NCBI RefSeq assembly: GCF_000423505.1
Contig: NZ_AUIC01000003.1
Coordinates: forward strand, 1 to 64,000
Length of the DNA: 64,000 nucleotides
DNA from: Pseudoclavibacter soli DSM 23366
GTDB taxonomy: Bacteria > Actinomycetota > Actinomycetes > Actinomycetales > Microbacteriaceae
Direction of reading: 5' to 3'
Part shown: one piece after another, positions 59,451 to 64,000 of the stretch
How the letters are laid out: every line of letters begins with the position of its first letter
How positions within the stretch are numbered: the stretch's first letter is position 1
Made by a program: the position numbers and the translations under genes
Notes under the pieces: generated by a model
What the model was told of the DNA's origin: nothing
The model's input: the letters and a program-made list of their open reading frames with translations, nothing else
The model's database searches: none

Positions 59451-60985
59451 GCCAGACGCAGCCGCTGGGGCTGAACCCGCTGCGCTCGGCCGATGACCGT
59501 CGCCTGTTGCGCATCGCCGGCCCCGGCGCGCTCGTGATCTTCGGTGTGACCGGCGATCTCGCACAGCGCAAGCTGCTGCCTGCGGTCTATGACCTTGCCA
59601 ACCGGGGGCTGCTGCCACCGGGGTTCAGCTTGGTCGGCTTCGGTCGCCGCGAGTGGAGCCATGAGCAGTTTGCCGAGTTCGTCGCCCAGAGCGTGCGCCG
59701 ATCGGCCCGCACGCCGTTTCGCGAGTCGGTTTGGCAACAGCTGTCAGCTGGGCTCCGATTCGTCAGCGGCGCCTTCGACGACCCGGCGGCCTATGCCACG
59801 CTCAGCGAGGTGCTCAGCGAACTCGAGAGCTCGCGCGGCACTCGTGGCAACGCCGCGTTCTACCTCTCGATTCCACCCCGCCACTTCTCTGATGTGTGCG
59901 ATCGCCTGGCTCGTGAAGGTCTGGCCGACCACGACGAGAACACCTGGCGACGCGTGGTCATCGAGAAGCCCTTCGGTCACGACCTCGAGAGCGCGCAGCG
60001 TCTCAACGCCGTGGTCGAGCAGGTGTTCGCACGCGACGACATTTTTCGCATCGATCACTATCTCGGCAAAGAGACCGTGCAGAACATCTTGGCGTTCCGC
60101 TTCGCCAACAGCGTGTTCGAGCCGCTGTGGAATGCGAACTACGTCGACCACGTGCAGATCACCATGGCCGAAGACATCGGCATCGGCGGGCGCGCCGGAT
60201 ACTACGACGGCATCGGTGCAGCTCGTGACGTCATTCAGAACCACCTGCTGCAGCTGCTCGCGCTGACCGCCATGGAAGAGCCCACTTCATTCGACCCGCG
60301 CGCACTGCGTAGCGAGAAGATCAAAGTGCTGAACGCCGTCGGGCTGCCCGACGATCTCGCCGCCAACACCGCACGCGGGCAGTATCTCGGCGGCTGGCAG
60401 GGCGGTCGCGAAGTCGTGGGCTACCTCGACGAAGAGGGCACAGCGCCCAATTCGGTCACTGAGACCTATGCGGCATTCCGGGTGGATGTGCACACCAGAC
60501 GCTGGGCTGGGGTGCCGTTCTATCTGCGGGCTGGCAAGCGTCTCGGGCGACGCGTCACTGAGATTGCTCTGGTCTTCAAGCGCATTCCTCAGCTGCTATT
60601 CACCGAGCATCAGACCGCGGCCCTCGGGCAGAACGCTCTGGTGATCCGCGTACAGCCAGAAGAGGGCATCACCATCCGCTTCGGATCGAAAGTGCCCGAC
60701 ACCAACATGGAGGTTCGCGATGTGAGCATGGACTTCGGGTACGGCCACTCCTTCACCGAGTCGAGCCCCGAGGCCTATGAGCGGCTGATTCTCGATGTGC
60801 TGCTCGGCGAGCCACCGCTGTTTCCGCAGCACCGAGAGGTGGAGCTGAGCTGGCGCATCCTTGACCCCATCGAGCGCTTCTGGGCGGCCTCGGGCCAGCC
60901 AGAAGGGTATCGCCCCGGAACTTGGGGCCCGGCCTCGGCCGACGCCATGCTCGCCCGCGAAGGAAGAACCTGGCGACGCCCATGA
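59447..60985 (+). CDS. zwf: Glucose-6-phosphate 1-dehydrogenase
   Basis: Zwf oxidises glucose-6-phosphate with NADP in the first step of the oxidative pentose phosphate pathway. The 512-residue protein has the coenzyme loop FGVTGDLAQRKLLP (about 28-41), EKPFGHDLESA near 177-187, and the substrate-binding RIDHYLGKETVQN near 203-215. It overlaps pgi and opcA by four bases each. Confidence 0.97.
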   Translation: MSQTQPLGLNPLRSADDRRLLRIAGPGALVIFGVTGDLAQRKLLPAVYDLANRGLLPPGFSLVGFGRREWSHEQFAEFVAQSVRRSARTPFRESVWQQLSAGLRFVSGAFDDPAAYATLSEVLSELESSRGTRGNAAFYLSIPPRHFSDVCDRLAREGLADHDENTWRRVVIEKPFGHDLESAQRLNAVVEQVFARDDIFRIDHYLGKETVQNILAFRFANSVFEPLWNANYVDHVQITMAEDIGIGGRAGYYDGIGAARDVIQNHLLQLLALTAMEEPTSFDPRALRSEKIKVLNAVGLPDDLAANTARGQYLGGWQGGREVVGYLDEEGTAPNSVTETYAAFRVDVHTRRWAGVPFYLRAGKRLGRRVTEIALVFKRIPQLLFTEHQTAALGQNALVIRVQPEEGITIRFGSKVPDTNMEVRDVSMDFGYGHSFTESSPEAYERLILDVLLGEPPLFPQHREVELSWRILDPIERFWAASGQPEGYRPGTWGPASADAMLAREGRTWRRP

Positions 60986-61926
60986 TCATCGAACTCACCG
61001 ACACCGACACCACCGCGATCTCGAAACAACTTGTGCGGGCACGCGAGCAGACCGGGCTGGGCACGCTCGGCCGTGTGCTCACGCTGGTGGTCTTCACCGA
61101 CGCAGCACATGAGGCCGCCGCCATCGCAACTGCCGATGACACCGCGCGCGAGCACTCCATGCGTGTGATCGTCGTGGTGGCCGCGCCCGACGATACCGTC
61201 GATCGCGTTGATGCGCAGCTGCGTCTGGGTACCGATACCGGGGCCAGCGAGGTCATCGTGATTCGCGCCCGCGGTTCGGTCGCCTCAGCGCTCGACACCC
61301 TGGTTATCGGCCTCCTGCTGCCCGACACCCCCGTGGTGCTGTGGTTCACCGGCGGTCAGCCCATCAGTCAGGCGGGTGCCCTCGACACCTTGGCCGTGCG
61401 CCGCATCACTGATGTGTCGCAGACCGAAGACCCCGTGCGCGGCCTTCGTGAACTCGCCCGCGAATATCGGCCTGGCGCCACTGATCTGGCCTGGGCACAG
61501 CTCAGCCTGCTGCGCGGACAGCTCGCGGCCACCCTCGATCAGCCGCCGTTTCTGACCGTCACCCAAGTCGCCGTCAGCGGTGACCCGTGCAAGCCCGAGT
61601 TGCGGCTGCTTGCCGCATGGCTGGCTCAGCGTCTCGGGGTACCCGTGCAGATTACGCGAGCCGAGTCGGTGCTCTCCGTGCTCGAGGTGCGGCTGACCCG
61701 CCCCGACGGCGACATCGTGCTCACCGGCGACCCGCAGGCTGGTCTCAGCCGCCTGCAGGTGCCTGACCTGCCCGAGCAGACCATCCCGCTGACCCAACGC
61801 ACCGCTGCCGAGTGTCTCTCCGAAGATCTACGCAGCCTCGATGAAGACACCGTCTACGCGCAAGTGCTGCGGCACGGCCTGCCACTGGTCGCCGACGCCG
61901 CCGACGCCGCCGTTCGCCGCTCATGA
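60982..61926 (+). CDS. opcA: Glucose-6-phosphate dehydrogenase assembly protein OpcA
   Basis: OpcA binds and activates Zwf in cyanobacteria and actinobacteria. The 314-residue protein has the family stretches SEVIVIRARG near 93, LLPDTPVVLWFTG near 114-126 and DLAWAQLSLLRGQLA near 172-186. The start at 60982 overlaps the zwf stop as ATGA; a frame 20 codons longer lies within zwf. No enzymatic residues are known for the family. Confidence 0.93.
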   Translation: MIIELTDTDTTAISKQLVRAREQTGLGTLGRVLTLVVFTDAAHEAAAIATADDTAREHSMRVIVVVAAPDDTVDRVDAQLRLGTDTGASEVIVIRARGSVASALDTLVIGLLLPDTPVVLWFTGGQPISQAGALDTLAVRRITDVSQTEDPVRGLRELAREYRPGATDLAWAQLSLLRGQLAATLDQPPFLTVTQVAVSGDPCKPELRLLAAWLAQRLGVPVQITRAESVLSVLEVRLTRPDGDIVLTGDPQAGLSRLQVPDLPEQTIPLTQRTAAECLSEDLRSLDEDTVYAQVLRHGLPLVADAADAAVRRS

Positions 61927-62681
61927 CTCGAGTCTGGCGGCATCTGCAGGTCGCCGATCTCAATGAAGCCGTCGACGCGGCGGCTCGTGCGGTGCTGCAC
62001 ACCCTCGAGACGTGCGAACACCCGCAGATCGGGCTCACCGGAGGCACCGCCGGTACGCTGCTGACCAAACGCCTGGCTGCGACAGACACTCCCGGGTGGC
62101 GCCAAGCGACCCTCTGGTACGGCGACGAGCGCTGGCAGCCGCTGGAGCATCCTGACCGCAACGATCTGACTGCCGTGCAGCAGGCCAGCCTCTCCCCCGC
62201 CTTCGCGCAGGCCCGCCTCGAACGCGTCGCAGCGCCTGCGCAGATGACGTTGGATGCGGCTGCCGCAGACTATGCCGAGCGTCTCGCCGCAGCCGCCCCG
62301 GCCGACGCCCAAGGCACCCCCGTTCTCGATGTACTCGTGCTCGGCATCGGCCCTGACGGCCATGTGGCGTCGCTGTTTCCGCAGCACCCGGTGTTCACGA
62401 GTGATCTGCAGCTGCTCGCCGAGCACCGCCTCGAAGAGGGCGCGCTCACCCATGCGGTGTCGCACAGCCCGAAACCACCCGCACAGCGGGTCACGCTCTC
62501 ACTGCGCACGATTCGCGCGGCACGTCAGGTGGTGCTGCTGGGGGCTGGTGCGCAGAAAGCCGATGCCGTCGCCCACGTGCTGCAGACGGCGCTGCGACCC
62601 GAGCCGATCGCCGATGCAACGGCTCTGCCCGCTGCGGTCAGTGTTGGAGCAGAGTCGACGCTGCTGATCAGCAGCGAATAA
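61923..62681 (+). CDS. pgl: 6-phosphogluconolactonase
   Basis: The 252-residue protein is a Pgl/DevB-type lactonase that hydrolyses the product of Zwf. Family motifs are IGLTGGTAGTLL near 38-49, WYGDERWQPLEHPDRN near 66-81 and VLGIGPDGHVASLFP near 140-154, which holds the catalytic Asp/His region. It ends the operon, and a terminator begins at its stop codon. Confidence 0.94.
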   Translation: MTRVWRHLQVADLNEAVDAAARAVLHTLETCEHPQIGLTGGTAGTLLTKRLAATDTPGWRQATLWYGDERWQPLEHPDRNDLTAVQQASLSPAFAQARLERVAAPAQMTLDAAAADYAERLAAAAPADAQGTPVLDVLVLGIGPDGHVASLFPQHPVFTSDLQLLAEHRLEEGALTHAVSHSPKPPAQRVTLSLRTIRAARQVVLLGAGAQKADAVAHVLQTALRPEPIADATALPAAVSVGAESTLLISSE

Positions 62682-62725
62682 CGGCCTGCCGCCTCGATCA
62701 GAATGCAGTCGAGGCCGACAGGCCG
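62682..62725. terminator. Terminator of the tkt-pgl operon
   Basis: CGGCCTG and CAGGCCG enclose a second stem, GCCTCGA with TCGAGGC, starting directly after the pgl stop. The stem is followed by GAAAAGG, so it may rather serve the convergent secG, which ends 35 bases away. Confidence 0.65.
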
Positions 62726-62759
62726 AAAAGGCGCCCGCAGGCGCAAGTGCTGGGTTGTA

Positions 62760-63008
62760 TCAGAGCTGGTCGAAGCGAACGAGCAGACCGATGCCCACGA
62801 TCGAGATGAACCAGACGCTGCTGATGATGATCGTGATGCGGTTGAGGTTGCGCTGAGCCACGCCCGACGAGTTGAAGCTGCTGGTGGTGCCGCCGCCGAA
62901 CATATCGCTCAGACCGCCGCCGCGCCCCTTGTGCAGCAGGATGAGCAGGGTCAGCAGAATGCTGGTCACTGTCAGCAGCACGTTGAGGGTAATGATCAGA
63001 GCAGTCAC
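62760..63008 (-). CDS. secG: Preprotein translocase subunit SecG
   Basis: The 82-residue protein has two hydrophobic helices (about 2-22 and 56-77) and between them the SecG motif LLHKGRGGGLSDMFGG with a Ser/Gly-rich loop. It stimulates SecYEG export. It sits 3' of tpiA on the same strand, the usual order gap-pgk-tpi-secG of actinobacteria, but has its own promoter. Confidence 0.95.
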   Translation of the reverse strand: MTALIITLNVLLTVTSILLTLLILLHKGRGGGLSDMFGGGTTSSFNSSGVAQRNLNRITIIISSVWFISIVGIGLLVRFDQL

Positions 63009-63045
63009 ATCGGCCTTTCGTCAGTCGCCCGTCGGCAACTCTCCA

Positions 63046-63051
63046 AGTATA
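63046..63051 (-). promoter_or_regulatory. -10 box of secG
   Basis: TATACT on the reverse strand within ACGTATACTT lies 38 bases before the secG ATG, in the gap after tpiA. Confidence 0.45.
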
Positions 63052-63063
63052 CGTATATGCGGT

Positions 63064-63900
63064 TCAGTTCGTGCGCACATGTTTGCGGAACTGGGCGATC
63101 TGCGCGAATTTGGTGGCGTCAAGGCTTGCGCCCCCGACCAGCGCACCGTCAATATCGGGCTGGGCCAGGAAGCCAGCCACGTTGTCGACCGCGACCGAGC
63201 CGCCATAGAGCACGCGCACGGATGCCGCCCAGGCCTGCGCCTGCGCCTCACCGAGCGTCGGGGTCAGCGAGTCTGCCACGGCAGCCCGCAGGCGCGCGAT
63301 GACCTGTTGTGCCTGCTCTGGCGACGCCGCTTGGCCGCTGCCGATTGCCCAGACCGGTTCGTAGGCCACCACCAGCGGCGCAGCATCGGGCTCGACGCCG
63401 TCGAGATCGGCTGCAATGGTCTCAAGCACGGCGGTCAGCTGTGCCACTGGCACGGCTGCAGGCCCCTGCGCTTCGAGATCATCAGCGGTCTCGCCGACAC
63501 AGATGACCGGCACGAGCCCGTTGCGACGCGCAGCGATGGTCTTCTGCGCCACGACCTCATCGGTCTCGTGATGGTACTGACGCCGTTCGGAGTGACCGAC
63601 CAGGGCGTAGCGCGCGTCGAGCTTGGCGATGAACGCACCAGAGATCTCGCCGGTGTATGCACCGCTGTCGTGCACCGATAGGTCTTGCGCGCCGTAGGTG
63701 ATCGGCAGACGGTCTGCGGCGACCAGCGACTGCACGCTGCGCAGGTCGGTGAACGGCGGAAACACCGCAACTTCGACGTCATCGAAGTCGTGATCTGCGT
63801 CACGAAGAGTCCAAGCGAGCTTCTGCACGAGCGCGATGGCGTGCAGATGGTCGATGTTGTTCTTCCAGTTGCCCGCGATCAGTGGGGTGCGGTTGCTCAT
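63064..63900 (-). CDS. tpiA: Triose-phosphate isomerase
   Basis: The 278-residue protein interconverts dihydroxyacetone phosphate and glyceraldehyde-3-phosphate. Catalytic residues are Lys in AGNWKNNID (about 9-17), His in [10 protein letters not shown] near 100 and Glu in [12 protein letters not shown] near 176. [11 protein letters not shown] binds the phosphate. The start at 63898-63900 (MSNRTPL) overlaps the pgk stop as ATGA, so the two are coupled. Confidence 0.96.
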   Translation of the reverse strand: MSNRTPLIAGNWKNNIDHLHAIALVQKLAWTLRDADHDFDDVEVAVFPPFTDLRSVQSLVAADRLPITYGAQDLSVHDSGAYTGEISGAFIAKLDARYALVGHSERRQYHHETDEVVAQKTIAARRNGLVPVICVGETADDLEAQGPAAVPVAQLTAVLETIAADLDGVEPDAAPLVVAYEPVWAIGSGQAASPEQAQQVIARLRAAVADSLTPTLGEAQAQAWAASVRVLYGGSVAVDNVAGFLAQPDIDGALVGGASLDATKFAQIAQFRKHVRTN

Positions 63901-64000
63901 GCGGCCTGCCACCCGAGCACCTCAAGGCCGGGCAGAGTCTTGCCCTCGAGCAGCTCGAGGCTCGCTCCCCCGCCGGTCGAGATGTGCCCGAAGTCGGTGT
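63897..64000 (-). CDS. pgk: Phosphoglycerate kinase (partial, C-terminal end)
   Basis: The reverse strand at the window edge reads [19 protein letters not shown] and ends in VLGWQAA before a TGA at 63897-63899. This is the conserved C-terminus of Pgk, with the Gly-rich STGGGASLE loop. The rest of the gene is outside the window. The stop overlaps the tpiA start by four bases. Confidence 0.93.
   Translation of the reverse strand, partial: TDFGHISTGGGASLELLEGKTLPGLEVLGWQAA

Noticed and set aside
1-64000. CRISPR arrays, prophage genes or rRNA genes
   Set aside because: I saw no regularly spaced long repeats, no cas or phage structural genes and no rRNA sequence. The only phased array (33127-33211) has 20-base units too short and divergent for CRISPR.

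Overview
The window looks like chromosome of a high-GC Actinomycetota, most likely order Micrococcales and close to Microbacteriaceae. The evidence is lineage-specific gene sets: mycothiol synthesis (mshC), the PafBC regulator pair, the Ski2-like helicase HelY beside tatC, a menaquinol bcc complex with dihaem QcrC, OpcA beside zwf, and many ATGA or TGATG overlaps. No species can be named from the sequence. Most of the window is core genome; accessory signs are the insertion sequence at the left edge, two MFS genes beside it, and an MFS plus dehydrogenase pair between ctaA and ctaB.

Layout. 1-3.9 kb: end of an IS3-family element that cuts off a small membrane protein, then two MFS transporters. 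3.9-8.1 kb: ctaE-qcrC-qcrA-qcrB (minus strand), the subunits of the bcc-aa3 respiratory supercomplex. 8.3-9.3 kb: trpD. 9.35-9.89 kb: 540 bp without a convincing gene. 9.9-11.0 kb: an unusual SDR and a 62-residue RbpA that keeps only the sigma-binding end. 11-23.1 kb: a very compact minus-strand run uppP-mshC-HAD-trmI-FKBP-pafB-pafC-orf-tatA-tatC-helY-lnt. 23.1-24.9 kb: M20 peptidase and tRNA-Leu(GAG). 24.9-29.9 kb: a copper-linked run (membrane protein, CopC, PCuAC lipoprotein, DyP peroxidase, TSUP permease, MFS). 30-39.9 kb: CoA-transferase, histidine phosphatase, exonuclease, L31 type B, ABC ATPase, SerB-like phosphatase, FabG-like reductase, DUF3099, SURF1, ABC-F, CysK. 40.2-45.7 kb: an ABC importer (nitrate/sulfonate type) in one run with YcnI and a CopC-CopD fusion. 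45.7-49.8 kb: sufB-sufD-Rieske-sufC-sufT without sufS or sufU. 49.9-54.5 kb: ctaA, an MFS transporter with a probable CTG start, a butanediol-dehydrogenase-like gene lacking its first residues, and ctaB. 54.6-62.7 kb: tkt-tal-pgi-zwf-opcA-pgl. 62.8-64 kb: secG, tpiA and the end of pgk.

How the genes fit together. Haem-copper oxidase biogenesis recurs through the window: structural ctaE, haem A synthesis (ctaB, ctaA), SURF1, and two copper-handling modules (CopC/PCuAC/DyP and YcnI/CopCD). The upper glycolytic and pentose phosphate genes make one overlapping operon next to tpiA and pgk. The uppP-lnt run joins envelope recycling, thiol synthesis, tRNA methylation, DNA-damage regulation and Tat export. 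The most interesting departures from the expected gene content are the shortened RbpA, the ABC-YcnI-CopCD run whose binding protein has all its cysteines in ligand-site-like motifs, and the odd starts of the MFS/dehydrogenase pair.
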